NCBI RefSeq assembly: GCF_024129435.1 | Contig: NZ_JAMXXN010000003.1 | Coordinates: 62,001-126,000 of the forward strand | Reading direction: 5' to 3' | DNA: 64,000 nt | Source of the DNA: Acinetobacter lwoffii | GTDB lineage: Bacteria; Pseudomonadota; Gammaproteobacteria; Pseudomonadales; Moraxellaceae | Shown: positions 7,860 to 18,100 of the stretch, one piece after another | Numbering within the stretch: position 1 is the first letter of the stretch | Layout of the letters: the number at the start of each line of letters is the position of its first letter | Translations under genes and position numbers: made by a program | The notes under the pieces: generated by a model | The model's input: only the letters and a program-made list of their open reading frames with translations | Told to the model about the DNA's origin: nothing | Database searches by the model: none

Positions 7860-9965
7860 TCAACTCACTTTAGAGGCTTCACTGAAAACGACGGGCTGAG
7901 CCAGACGGATAATTCGTGGGAAACCGAAATACATGCGTAAATCGCGGATAATCTGCGCGATCTGTTTACGGTTATGCACCACGATATTGACATAGGTTTT
8001 GTCATCCTGAGTACGCACCATTTCCACCCCGGAATGCGCTTTACGGCATTGGTAAATCAGGTCGGAAATCTGCTCGTCATTCATGTCCAGGTCAATGCTG
8101 AGATAGGCAGTAAAGCTAATATCTTCCAGATCATCAGAGGTCCACTGCAACAACATGATGTTTTCTGGATGCTGATGCTGTTCATGCAGCAGGTTATGAC
8201 AGCGTGCACGATGCACAATTAGACCGCGACGGGTCAAATGACCCTGAATCGGATCACCCAGCACAGGATTGCAGCAATGTGCATATTTGACATCGACACC
8301 TTCGGTTCCCTGAATCAGACGGTCTGAGCTGGCAATATTCTGATGCTGATCTTGGGCAAATAAATGGTTGGCCACCAGTTGCGGTAATAAATCACCGACT
8401 GCAATCTGTTCAAATAGCTGTTCCTTGCTGGAAACATGGCGCCACTCCAAGAGGTTTTTCCAGTCTGCTTCAGTCAGATCGCGAATCGAACGATGAAACA
8501 GTTTTAGTGCACGATTGAGAGCCTGTTGTCCGACCAGACGCTGTTCGTCTGGATCTTGATCACGCAGAATATTCTGAATAGCACGACGAGCTTTCTGGGT
8601 ATTAATAAAACTGAGCCAATCTGGGTTCGGAGTTGCAAGGACATCAGTAATGATTTCGACTACCTGACCACTGACTAAAGGCGTTGAAAGCGGCTTAGTT
8701 TCATTGTTAATTTTTGCACCAACCGCATGGTTGCCTAGGAATAAACTCGCGGCATAAGCAAAGTCAACCGCCGTGGCGCCTTGTGGCAATTCATGTAAAT
8801 GGCCGTGCGGGGTATAGACCCAGATTTTTTCCTGATGTAAATAGTCCAGTAATTCACTGAAAGTCGTTTTGGCGCATTCACCATCGACCAGAACATTCAG
8901 ATTCTGCATCGAGGCCTGAATCGCAGAGCGGCAGGCTTGCGGGGCACTTTCACCGAGTACGACACCAAAGCGTGCCGCTTTACGCATGAGTTCTGTTTGA
9001 ATGGTGAGCGACAAGGTCGTCTTTTCGCCTTTCAGTCGCATCATCAGGGACTGGTTGCCACCCGGTAATGGACGACGGATATGGTCTTCATAGCTTTGAA
9101 TCTTAAAGCTATGGGTCAGAATCTCTGCCAGTCGGTCACAATCGGCAATGCTCTGTAAAATAATTTCAAAAGCATGGCTGTGAGTTAATTCTTGTAGATC
9201 GATGTCATTTTTAACGAAGTGGCGCAGTAGCTCAATATTGTTATTTTTCTTCTTAATTCGGCCCTGAATGGCATTCTGTTGCAGCAGTTCGGTCAGGTTT
9301 TTTTCCCATTTAGCCTGATATTCACAGCGTTTTGGCTTGGTTTCCAACAGGGCGGCCTGCACATTGTTATACATGTCCAGATCTAGATTCTGATAACAAA
9401 GATGTTCCAGGTTATCGGCCATTTCATTCATGCCGACAATACGGGCCATGGGAACAAAAATTTCAAAGGTTTCGCGGGCAATACGCGCGCGTTTGTCGGG
9501 GCGCAATGCGTCCAAAGTGGTCATGTTGTGATAACGGTCGGCCAGTTTCACAATAATGACACGTGGATCTTGTAAAGTCGCTTGCAGAATTTTCCGGAAA
9601 GAAGCCGCTTTATTATATTCTTTATCGCTCGAATGACTCAGTTTGGTGACACCATCGACTAGTTCAGCGACGGTAAAACCAAAAATCTTGCTAATATCAT
9701 CTTTGTTAAATTCGGTATCTTCAATCACATCATGCAGCAGGGCAGCCATTAAGGTTTCAGTGTCCAAACGCATATGCGCCAAGATACAGCTGACCGCAAT
9801 CGGATGTAAAATATAAGGTTCACCACTTTTACGCACAATCCCGTCATGCGCCATATCGGCATAATCACAGGCCGCAAGCACACGTTCGACATCGCTTTCA
9901 CTTAAATACGCATCGATAATGATCTCTAACTGCTGCTTGGCTTGACTGACCTGTGGGCCTGGCAT
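7860..9965 (-). CDS. spoT: SpoT-type (p)ppGpp hydrolase with pseudo-synthetase domain
   Basis: 701 residues in RelA/SpoT order. The HD hydrolase domain is intact: His54, HD at 78-79 and EDT at 82-84 (LLHDVIEDTEF). The following synthetase region is decayed. The G-loop region reads GRIKKKNNN, the usual YKDYIAxPKxNGYQSLHT block reads YEDHIRRPLPGGNQSLMM, and the catalytic ExQIRT becomes LTIQTELM without the glutamate. TGS (IWVYTPHGHLHELPQGATAVDFAY), a Cys/His-containing zinc-finger-like part (YAHCCNPVLGD) and a C-terminal ACT domain follow. This agrees with the hydrolase-only SpoT of Acinetobacter. It should degrade the alarmone; RelA elsewhere would make it. Confidence 0.95.
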   Translation of the reverse strand: MPGPQVSQAKQQLEIIIDAYLSESDVERVLAACDYADMAHDGIVRKSGEPYILHPIAVSCILAHMRLDTETLMAALLHDVIEDTEFNKDDISKIFGFTVAELVDGVTKLSHSSDKEYNKAASFRKILQATLQDPRVIIVKLADRYHNMTTLDALRPDKRARIARETFEIFVPMARIVGMNEMADNLEHLCYQNLDLDMYNNVQAALLETKPKRCEYQAKWEKNLTELLQQNAIQGRIKKKNNNIELLRHFVKNDIDLQELTHSHAFEIILQSIADCDRLAEILTHSFKIQSYEDHIRRPLPGGNQSLMMRLKGEKTTLSLTIQTELMRKAARFGVVLGESAPQACRSAIQASMQNLNVLVDGECAKTTFSELLDYLHQEKIWVYTPHGHLHELPQGATAVDFAYAASLFLGNHAVGAKINNETKPLSTPLVSGQVVEIITDVLATPNPDWLSFINTQKARRAIQNILRDQDPDEQRLVGQQALNRALKLFHRSIRDLTEADWKNLLEWRHVSSKEQLFEQIAVGDLLPQLVANHLFAQDQHQNIASSDRLIQGTEGVDVKYAHCCNPVLGDPIQGHLTRRGLIVHRARCHNLLHEQHQHPENIMLLQWTSDDLEDISFTAYLSIDLDMNDEQISDLIYQCRKAHSGVEMVRTQDDKTYVNIVVHNRKQIAQIIRDLRMYFGFPRIIRLAQPVVFSEASKVS

Positions 9966-10136
9966 AAAACACCTTTTTCAACTGAATTTTTTACAAATAA
10001 AACCTGAAAGCACTTTAGAAATGTGAATTTCCTGGCTTGATGGTTTTTTGCTGCTACAGAGCAGAAAACCCATTCAAACTTGATAGCTAACCCTTATGTT
10101 ATAACCGTTCTGGCATAAATATAAAAGTCACATAAC

Positions 10137-10167
10137 AAAAAAAGCCTAGTTTAGAACTAGGCTTTTT
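10137..10167 (-). terminator. Terminator of the gmk-rpoZ unit
   Basis: AAGCCTAGTT-tag-AACTAGGCTT flanked by A and T runs lies immediately downstream of rpoZ. spoT therefore probably has its own promoter in 9966-10136. Confidence 0.85.
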
Positions 10168-10180
10168 GAGTGACGATCTC

Positions 10181-10462
10181 TTATTGGAAAGAAAAACCGT
10201 CTAAGTTTAGATTATTTGCAGAAAGTGCAAGATCCAAGCTTGATGTTTGATAATCTTGATCACGTTGTTTCAAAATGTCTTTTGATACATGACCTGAAGC
10301 GATTTCACGTAAAGCAACAACAGTCGGTTTGTCATTGTCCCATTCTACAGTTGGTTCAATACCTTGACGTGCCAATTGACGCGCGCGCTTGCTTGCCACT
10401 AGTACAAGCTCAAAGCGGTTGTCTACATGGTCTAAACAATCTTCAACGGTGACGCGTGCCAT
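10181..10462 (-). CDS. rpoZ: RNA polymerase omega subunit
   Basis: 93 residues beginning [34 protein letters not shown], the conserved omega core that clamps beta-prime, followed by the [15 protein letters not shown] segment. Length matches gamma-proteobacterial omega. It is flanked by gmk upstream and spoT downstream, the conserved gmk-rpoZ-spoT order. In other bacteria omega also helps form a ppGpp site on RNA polymerase, which makes the neighbourhood functionally coherent. Confidence 0.96.
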   Translation of the reverse strand: MARVTVEDCLDHVDNRFELVLVASKRARQLARQGIEPTVEWDNDKPTVVALREIASGHVSKDILKQRDQDYQTSSLDLALSANNLNLDGFSFQ

Positions 10463-10538
10463 AAGAATTCTCGTTTGAATAATAAATTTTAACAGACTGC
10501 ACAGTATAAAAGGCTTTGTCTATAGACTCAAGTTTTAA

Positions 10539-11162
10539 TCACTGCTCAGTTGGCGTAATCAGTTTCTGAATTAGTTTTTCATGACGGTTGGCTTGCTGAC
10601 TCAGCACCAGACGATTGGCGATAATCACCGCTTCCAGGTCATGCAGCGCCTTATTAAAGTCATCATTAATGATGATATAGTCAAAGTTACTATATTGTTG
10701 CATATCTTCTACCGCGCAGCTCAGACGATGCTCAATCACATCAACTGCGTCAGTACCACGGTTAGACAGGCGTTCACGCAAATCGAACTGACTTGGTGGC
10801 AAGATAAAAATTTGTTTAGATTCAGGAAAAAGTCGACGAACCTGTTGCGCACCTTGCCAGTCAATTTCCAGTAGAACATCATGACCTTTGGCCAGTTGCT
10901 CTTTGACTGTGGCTTGCGCAGTACCGTAGTAATTACCAAATACTTCGGCGTATTCGATAAAACCGCCTTCATTGACCAGATTTAAAAAATCGTCTTTGTT
11001 GGAGAAATGATAGTGTACGCCATCGAGTTCGCCAGGTCGTTGACCGCGTGTGGTGTGTGACACAGAAACGTGAAGATTGTTGACACGCTCAAGTAGGGCT
11101 TTAACAAGGGATGTTTTGCCTGTTCCAGACGCTGCAGAAACGACAAACAAGAGACCCGACAT
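10539..11162 (-). CDS. gmk: Guanylate kinase
   Basis: 207 residues, family-typical length. The P-loop ASGTGKTSL is at residues 11-19, and the GMP-binding block is VSHTTRGQRPGELDGVHYHF near 33-52. The lid (RLSNRGTDAVDVIEHRL) and the YIIINDDF segment follow. It phosphorylates GMP to GDP with ATP in the cytosol. It precedes rpoZ by 76 bases on the same strand and is divergent from ispH. Confidence 0.96.
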   Translation of the reverse strand: MSGLLFVVSAASGTGKTSLVKALLERVNNLHVSVSHTTRGQRPGELDGVHYHFSNKDDFLNLVNEGGFIEYAEVFGNYYGTAQATVKEQLAKGHDVLLEIDWQGAQQVRRLFPESKQIFILPPSQFDLRERLSNRGTDAVDVIEHRLSCAVEDMQQYSNFDYIIINDDFNKALHDLEAVIIANRLVLSQQANRHEKLIQKLITPTEQ

Positions 11163-11295
11163 GATATTTTTCCTGATATGATAAAATATCTTCTCTATTT
11201 TAGAGTAGAGCGGCTTTAAACTAAATAGTTGTCAGTCGATTGTTTACATTTATTTCAATTGAACCGCTAAAAATGGTGTGAGTATTGAGGATTCT

Positions 11296-12246
11296 ATGGA
11301 AATTGTTTTAGCCAACCCACGTGGTTTTTGTGCTGGTGTGGATCGTGCCATTGCGATCGTGAACCGTGCCCTAGAATGCTTTAACCCACCAATTTATGTG
11401 CGGCATGAAGTGGTGCATAACAAATTTGTCGTCGATGACCTACGTCAGCGTGGTGCGATTTTTGTCGATGAACTCGATGAAGTTCCTGACGATAATATCG
11501 TGATTTTTAGCGCACATGGTGTTTCGAAAGCGGTACAACAAGAAGCCGAACGTCGTGGTCTGAAGGTTTTTGATGCGACTTGTCCCTTAGTGACTAAGGT
11601 GCACATTGAAGTGACCAAATATGCCCGTGAAGGTGTAGAGGCAATTCTGATTGGTCATGAAGGCCATCCGGAGGTTGAAGGCACCATGGGGCAATATGAC
11701 AAAAAAAATGGCGGTGAGATTTATCTAGTCGAGGATGAAGAAGATGTCGCCGCTTTAACAGTACGCAATCCTGAAAAAGTCGCTTTTGTCACGCAAACGA
11801 CTTTATCAATTGATGATACAGCGAAAGTGATTGATGCCCTTCGCCAGAAATTCCCGATGATTCAAGGTCCGCGTAAAGATGATATTTGCTACGCCACACA
11901 AAATCGCCAGGATGCGGTACGTGATCTGGCGGAACGTTGTGATGTCGTACTTGTTGTTGGTTCACCAAATTCATCTAACTCAAACCGTTTGCGTGAACTG
12001 GCTGAACGTATGGGTAAGGCCGCTTACCTGGTCGATAATGCCGATGAGCTCAAACAGGAATGGTTTGCAGAAAATATCCAGATTGGGGTAACAGCAGGCG
12101 CGTCAGCACCGGAAATTCTGATTAAACAAGTCATTCAGCGTTTACAGGATTGGGGTGCACAAGCGCCTAAAGAGCTGGATGGTCGGGAAGAGAATATTAC
12201 CTTTAGCCTACCCAAAGAGTTACGTATTCCTGTAACACAGGCTTAG
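11296..12246 (+). CDS. ispH: 4-hydroxy-3-methylbut-2-enyl diphosphate reductase
   Basis: 316 residues from the ATG at 11296, which has GAGG five bases upstream and gives the same length as E. coli IspH; an in-frame GTG at 11278 is less likely. The iron-sulfur cysteines appear in [11 protein letters not shown] (Cys12), [11 protein letters not shown] and [11 protein letters not shown]. The HExGHPE-type segment ([11 protein letters not shown]) and PNSSNSNRL are present. It carries out the last step of the MEP pathway, giving IPP and DMAPP. dxs, the first MEP enzyme, starts at the far end of this window. Confidence 0.97.
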   Translation: MEIVLANPRGFCAGVDRAIAIVNRALECFNPPIYVRHEVVHNKFVVDDLRQRGAIFVDELDEVPDDNIVIFSAHGVSKAVQQEAERRGLKVFDATCPLVTKVHIEVTKYAREGVEAILIGHEGHPEVEGTMGQYDKKNGGEIYLVEDEEDVAALTVRNPEKVAFVTQTTLSIDDTAKVIDALRQKFPMIQGPRKDDICYATQNRQDAVRDLAERCDVVLVVGSPNSSNSNRLRELAERMGKAAYLVDNADELKQEWFAENIQIGVTAGASAPEILIKQVIQRLQDWGAQAPKELDGREENITFSLPKELRIPVTQA

Positions 12247-12288
12247 AGTGTTAACTGTTTAACATTCTGTTTCTTATTTAAAAATAAG

Positions 12289-12323
12289 CAGATAACTGGG
12301 AAATGACAGTTATCTGTTTTTTT
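12289..12323 (+). terminator. Terminator of ispH
   Basis: CAGATAACTG and CAGTTATCTG form a perfect 10-bp stem with an 8-base loop, followed by seven T. It separates ispH from the minor-pilin operon. Confidence 0.88.
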
Positions 12324-12406
12324 ATGCCTTTTATCTGCTCTGTGTAGGTTTTGTAACTTTAATGCGTATTATTTTAACTGGGTCAAAGTTTTGCCTGGGA
12401 GAGAGT

Positions 12407-12892
12407 ATGCAGAAAAATAAAGGATTCACTTTAATTGAGTTAGTTATAGTATTGGTTATTATGAGTATTATTGCTTCAATTGCTGCTCCCAAATTTTCTA
12501 CAATACAAGAAAATAGACAAGTACAGAAAACGGTTAGAGACTTAGCAAGTGTCTTGACTATAGCTCGTTCGAACTCTGCAATCTATAGAAAGCCGATTAC
12601 TGTTCATTTGAAAAAAGATGGTCAATCTGATAGTCAGAACATTTACTGGAATAGTGATAATGAAAAAACCGAAATTAAATTTTATACAGCAGAGTGTAAA
12701 GACAAAGTATTAAAAGAAAAAAAAGAAAGTTTAGAAACTATAGAATTTAATATTCAAGGGAATGTTAAAGACCTTCAAGGGCATATTTTAATATCAGTAA
12801 AAAATAATAAGGCTGAACAGTTTTTGCGATTGACTGCATTTGGTCGCGTAGAGATCTTGCCTGACTCGGGCTTAGGAGGTAAATGCGCATGA
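12407..12892 (+). CDS. fimU: GspH/FimT family minor pseudopilin (FimU-like)
   Basis: 161 residues from the ATG at 12407 (GGGAGAGAGT just before it). The prepilin leader MQKNKG precedes FTLIELVIVLVIMSIIASIAAPKF, with Glu5 of the mature protein. The C-terminus ends in a GspH/FimT-like segment, LRLTAFGRVEILPDSG. First gene of a seven-gene minor-pilin operon located between ispH and rpsP, the position of fimU in A. baylyi as I recall. Minor pilins prime pilus assembly. Noticeably AT-rich compared with the genes around the cluster. Confidence 0.87.
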   Translation: MQKNKGFTLIELVIVLVIMSIIASIAAPKFSTIQENRQVQKTVRDLASVLTIARSNSAIYRKPITVHLKKDGQSDSQNIYWNSDNEKTEIKFYTAECKDKVLKEKKESLETIEFNIQGNVKDLQGHILISVKNNKAEQFLRLTAFGRVEILPDSGLGGKCA

Positions 12893-13434
12893 TCATTAAC
12901 CAAAAGGGTATGGGCTTGGTAGAAGTTTTAGTTGCTTTAGTTATTCTGGCAATTGCAGTACTTGGTTATTCTATATTGCAAGTAAGAGCGCTAGAAGCCT
13001 CTATTGAAGCAACTAAGCGCATACAGGGAATTAATCTTGCAAGGGATTTAGCAGAGAAAATTCGTGCTAATCAACAAGGTTTGTCTAAAGATATTGAAGT
13101 AGAGAGAGCGGATAAGCAAGGCAAAGAAAAATTAAACTCTTATGAGGATGCATTTCGGAGTAGCTCAGGCAAGCCATATGATAATTGTTTTAAAGAAAAA
13201 AAATGTGATTACCAAAAATTAGCAATAGAAGATGTTAGGCAAATAAAAGCAAAAGCTTCAGAAACTGGTATGAAGATTGCTTTTGAGCCTTGCGATGGTT
13301 TAATGCGCGAGCGTTATTGTATCTATGTTGCTTGGGATGAAACTAACCCAAAAAATGGCACAGATAAAAATGATTGTACAAAAGATGGAAGCTATCAATC
13401 TAATTCTAAATGTGTGGTGATGGAGGCCTACTAA
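12889..13434 (+). CDS. pilV: Type IV pilus modification protein PilV
   Basis: 181 residues from the ATG at 12889, which overlaps the preceding stop (ATGA) and lies nine bases after AGGAGG; the ATG at 12883 would leave only three bases. The N-terminus INQKGMGLVEVLVALVILAIAVLGYSILQVRALEAS is the PilV prepilin signature (G-MGLVEVLVA), followed by a helical stretch and a cysteine-containing globular domain (DNCFKEKKCDYQ, FEPCDGLMRERYCIYVAW). Acts as a minor pilin in the priming complex with FimU, PilW, PilX and PilY1. Confidence 0.88.
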   Translation: MIINQKGMGLVEVLVALVILAIAVLGYSILQVRALEASIEATKRIQGINLARDLAEKIRANQQGLSKDIEVERADKQGKEKLNSYEDAFRSSSGKPYDNCFKEKKCDYQKLAIEDVRQIKAKASETGMKIAFEPCDGLMRERYCIYVAWDETNPKNGTDKNDCTKDGSYQSNSKCVVMEAY

Positions 13435-14384
13435 TGAAAAAAAATATTCAAGGTATGTCTCTTCTTGAAGTATTAGTTACTTTATTAATTGGAACACTAG
13501 TAGCTGCTGCGGCTTTACAAGTTTTGTTAACCAGTACTTTAAATTATAACATTCAAAAATCTATGTCTGAGTTACAAGATAATGGTAATTTTGGACTGAA
13601 CTATATTATCCGAGATCTTAAATTGGCAAATTTGGACGCCAATCAAGCAGTTATTAATGATAGGAACAATTATGGTGGTATTGTTTTGACCAGTAGGAGT
13701 AGTTATGCCGGTCTGACAGAAGATGAACTTACTGCTCAATCCATGAATTTTCCATCTCATTTGAAAAACAATAGTGATTTAAATTTAGTCTCTAGAACAG
13801 GTATCCATACCTCAACTGTAGGTAAAAGTGATCAATTAGTTATTCAGTATCGTGCCTATGAGCCAGATACTTTTGATTGTGAAGGCAATAAGATTGAACA
13901 AGAAGAAATTAATCAGGGAACATTTATTGTTCAACGTTATTTTTTAAGAAAAGATGGGGAGGCTTATGCATTAGCTTGTGATGCGGGTCGTTACCAAGCG
14001 TTACTCGCAATTCCTGCTTCAGGTATTACTGGTTTGGGTGATAATGGGCAAATTGTTATCAGACGTGTCGATCATTTTAAGTTTCTTCTTGGAATTAAAG
14101 AAAATGATAAAGATGAGTATCGTTATTTGTCAGTAGAAGACTATATGGGAGAAGGAAATAAGCTTACTAAAGATGCAGATCCAAGGCCAAGAATTATGTC
14201 TATTCAACTTGCGATTTTATCTCGCGGTTATGAACCAATGAATAGTAATGAAACAATACGTACTAAATTTAATATTTTTAATGAAGAAGTTGAAATAAAG
14301 GATGATGATAAAAAATATCTTCGGGAAGTTATTACTCAAACTGTAGCACTTCGTAATGGTTATGGGCTTATGGAGGAGCTATGA
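13434..14384 (+). CDS. pilW: Minor pilin PilW (ComB-like)
   Basis: 316 residues. The ATG at 13434 overlaps the pilV stop codon (TAATG) with GGAGG about ten bases before it. The prepilin N-terminus is KNIQGMSLLEVLVTLLIGTLVAAAALQVLLTSTLNY, followed by the family segment MSELQDNGNFGLNYIIRDLKLAN. Large globular domain, as usual for PilW, which forms a subcomplex with PilX and PilY1. In A. baylyi the gene at this place was named comB for its role in natural transformation. Confidence 0.88.
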   Translation: MKKNIQGMSLLEVLVTLLIGTLVAAAALQVLLTSTLNYNIQKSMSELQDNGNFGLNYIIRDLKLANLDANQAVINDRNNYGGIVLTSRSSYAGLTEDELTAQSMNFPSHLKNNSDLNLVSRTGIHTSTVGKSDQLVIQYRAYEPDTFDCEGNKIEQEEINQGTFIVQRYFLRKDGEAYALACDAGRYQALLAIPASGITGLGDNGQIVIRRVDHFKFLLGIKENDKDEYRYLSVEDYMGEGNKLTKDADPRPRIMSIQLAILSRGYEPMNSNETIRTKFNIFNEEVEIKDDDKKYLREVITQTVALRNGYGLMEEL

Positions 14385-15166
14385 GAAAATATAAATATCA
14401 GAACGGGGCTGCATTTATTGTAGTTATGTTTGTTCTATTACTTGTAACTATTATTGGTGCTGTAGCGATAAAACAAAGCTTAACTGGGTTAAATATTGCG
14501 ACTAATAGCCAGATTCAGGTGCTTTTGCAGCAAAATAGTGATGCGGCTTTTTTTGCGATTGAACGGGATAATAAAGATAATACTATACTTCAAAGAAATT
14601 TAAGTTCTTTAGGAATGCTGGGGCTAGTAAAATCGGATCAATTTTTAAATAAAGAAGTTGTATTCTGCTACAGACCGAAGACAGCTTCAACGATGTTCTC
14701 TTTATCAAGAACAAGTATTATTTTCTGGGAAGAGAAAGAAGTAGATGGTAAAAAAGAAATCGTTATTAAAAATAGAGAACTAGGATCAGAGGGATTTTGT
14801 AAGCACAGTTCTAATTTTTTCACATCTAAACGAGATGCAGTGATTACTCAAATTGCAGTTAAGAAAGCCAGTCTTAATACTGATGTCCCATTTAAATTCT
14901 ACCCTATAGGGGTAGACACAACAACCGTTCAGTTAGATCAAGTTCAACCTGTACGAATTATAATAACTTCTGTATTGCCAGGTGCTGCAACAAAATCTTG
15001 GACTAAAGATAAAGTTAATGAATGCTTTGAAAATAATATGAATGAAAAAATTCCAGGATATTCAGATAACAATACTGTGACTAAGTGTTTTAGTGATTTG
15101 GGTATACCGTATAGCCAGCAGGTGATGGACTATGCAGTCGTTAGTTATGCGAAGCAGGGGGGATGA
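14381..15166 (+). CDS. pilX: Minor pilin PilX
   Basis: 261 residues, overlapping pilW by four bases. The N-terminus MRKYKYQNGAAFIVVMFVLLLVTIIGAVAIKQSLTGL matches the PilX type, in which the cleavage-site glycine precedes AAFIVVM and the usual Glu5 is absent. A soluble domain with several cysteines follows. It is expected at the pilus tip complex with PilW and PilY1. Confidence 0.85.
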   Translation: MRKYKYQNGAAFIVVMFVLLLVTIIGAVAIKQSLTGLNIATNSQIQVLLQQNSDAAFFAIERDNKDNTILQRNLSSLGMLGLVKSDQFLNKEVVFCYRPKTASTMFSLSRTSIIFWEEKEVDGKKEIVIKNRELGSEGFCKHSSNFFTSKRDAVITQIAVKKASLNTDVPFKFYPIGVDTTTVQLDQVQPVRIIITSVLPGAATKSWTKDKVNECFENNMNEKIPGYSDNNTVTKCFSDLGIPYSQQVMDYAVVSYAKQGG

Positions 15167-18100
15167 CTATGAAAATTAAATTTAAAAAACCGATAGTAAC
15201 AGCATGGGTCGCAGGATTGACTACTTTAATCTGTGGTGCAGTTAGTGCAAGTGATATTGAACTATATAAACCTGCCCAGACCTCTAAAACAACCTTAATG
15301 TTTATGCTCGACGTGTCTGGTAGTATGGCTTACTGTGATAATCGCGCATCAACAGATTATAAATGTCAATCAGGAGATATATCTCGATTAGACTATTTAA
15401 AAACTGGAATGAAAGATTTGCTGAATGGAAATCCTGCAAAAAATATTCAAAAATTAGATGATAATTTATATGTGGGACTAGGTGTATTTAGTGGTACTGC
15501 TTCAAGTGGTGATGGTACAGGACGTATTCAAATAGGGGCAAAAAGGTTAGGAGATATTTATAACTACACTTCAGAGCTAGATAAGGAAATATATAGAACT
15601 GTCGATAAAAGATCTCGATTATGTTTAGGGGTTTTTGGTTGTTCAGAGTGGGGTCGATGGTCACAGGATTCAAAACAAGAGTGTGATAATTGGGATGATA
15701 AAGGTATATGTAAGAGTTGGAAAAATTATTCAAAAACTATAGAAGGTACTTCATATAGTATTTCCGAAGAGCAAACAGAGTGTTCATTTAGTATCATAAA
15801 CTGTTTACAAGAAAAAAGAACAACAGTTTACTTTTTAAAATCTTCTGCGTCAGGTAGCGTAAAGGAAACTCATCGCAGTAGATTATTAAAAATAATAGAT
15901 AATATAAATGCACATGGTGGAACACCCACTGCTTTTGCCTATGCAGAAGCTGGTGCTTATATGCTAGGTGAAACCACAGCCGGGGTAGATAATAGCGGTT
16001 ACAATGCAGCTGTAACAGATGTTAAAAATAGTGGAAAGTATAAAGCACCTGAAACAATGCCAAATGCAACTAACAATAATTCACAATGTTCGGGCTATGG
16101 TATTTATTTTCTAACTGATGGTGTACCTGAATATGGGAAAAATGCTGGATCTGTTAATATAATGAAAAAAAGTTTGGGCACCAAAGGGTCATCTTTTAGT
16201 TGTTCAGATGCTTCTTTAGGTAAAGAGCATCCTTATTATAATTCTGAAAATAATACCAATAACTGGATTTGTATAGGCGAATATACAAAAGCATTGCTTG
16301 ACCCAGAAAAGAATCCGCTAAAGGTTTCTATTAAAACAGCAGTCGTAGGTTTTGGTAGTACCATGGATCAAGCCGACCCAAAAGGGAATACTAGGAATGA
16401 TATTCTGGATGCTCAAGCATGGGGTGCTTTAGGCAAAGGCGGATTTTATAGGGGCAGTGATTCAGCATCAGTTGTCAATAGTGTTAATCAGTTTCTACAA
16501 GTTTTAGCGACAAATATTCCTTCAGTTACTACGGGTACAGCTACAATTCCAGTAGATAACCTTGATACACAAATGATCCAGCCTTGGGCATATTTTCCAC
16601 AGTTTGATCCGCAGCCAGCCAGTACAGTAGTCAGCTGGATAGGGAATGTAAAAAAATTCTCCTCAGAAACAGGGGTTCTTAAAGATCGAGATAATAAGGC
16701 TGTCATGAGTAAAGAAGGTATTCTAGCAGATGATGTCTACGATTTTTGGGCTGACCCTGCAATCATCAAAGAAATTACGAAAGGGAGTGGAGCAAATGCA
16801 GAGACGATTCGAGTTAAGTTGGGTGGTACTTTAAGTAAAGTTAAATTAGGCAGAACGATTTCTCCTTTTGAGGAAAGAAAAATCTATACAGATCGCGCTA
16901 AGATTACAATTTCAGGTGCTGAATCAAGTGCAACTACAGTTAAAAAAGGAGATTTAAACCTTTTAGTGGCTAAGGATTTATATGAATCAAATGCTACGAA
17001 TAATTTTGTGCAGGACAAAAAACGTGGATATTTGGCTGCGTTATTTGGTTTTGATATCAGTAAAACTATAGCATCAGCCTTAACGATAAGTACGAGTGAT
17101 ACGCCTCATACCAATTTTAAAAACTTTATAACAAATCAGAATAATGCAAAATTACGACAAATGGGTGCAGTAATGCATTCTAAGCCACTTTTAATTACCC
17201 AAAGTGGTACTACTTCATATACTGTTGCTACAGATACTTTAACTTATACCAATCGTGATGATTTGATCGTATTTGGATCAACTGCAGGATTGTTGCATGT
17301 AGTTAAGGCTGGAAATAATGAAAATGGATATAGCGGCGGAGCTGGGGAAGAGATTTTTGTCTTTGCACCAAGTGAATTGATTGACAAACAACCTCAAGCT
17401 TTTTTGAATAATAAAGAACAAGCAGGGGAGCTTCACTATGGTATAGATGGTCCTTGGACTGCTTATACGGAATATGTGACTACAGGTACAGGTATTAACC
17501 CTAAAGTTACTGTACAAGGTGGTAAACAATGGATTTATGGCGGTCTTCGTATGGGTGGGAGAAGCTACTATGCTCTGGATTTGTCTGATGTAACTTCTTC
17601 AGGTGGGACACCAAAAATTAAGTTTAAGATTGACCCATCAGCATTAGATGCACCAGTAGCATTAACTCACATGGGCGAAAGTTGGTCAAAGCCATTAATA
17701 ACTTGGGTAAATTGGCAAGGTAAAAGAAAGTTAGTCATGGTAGTTGGCGGGGGATATGATCGTTCCTATGAGAGTCCTGATTATGCTTCGGAACCTTCCA
17801 AGGGAGCGGGTGTCTATATATTTGATGCAGATAACGGAAAACTTTTATGGTGGGCCAGTAAACACGCTAACAATACTGCCACAGAGAGTAAAGTTGACGA
17901 TTTGAAATATAGTGTCGTAAGTCAAATAAAAGCAGTTGATCGCAATAATGATGGATTGACAGACCATTTCTATTTTGGTGATTTAGGCGGTCAGCTTTGG
18001 CGTATTGATTGGGGTAACTTATCTACAACTGGTGTTTCCGGCGAGACAGCTCGTGTAACTCGTCTCTTGAATTTAAATGATGGTAAAAACTCACCGCGCT

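Noticed and set aside
12379..12396. sigma-54-like motif before fimU
   Set aside because: GG and GC have suitable spacing, but the predicted start would fall on the start codon, leaving no leader.
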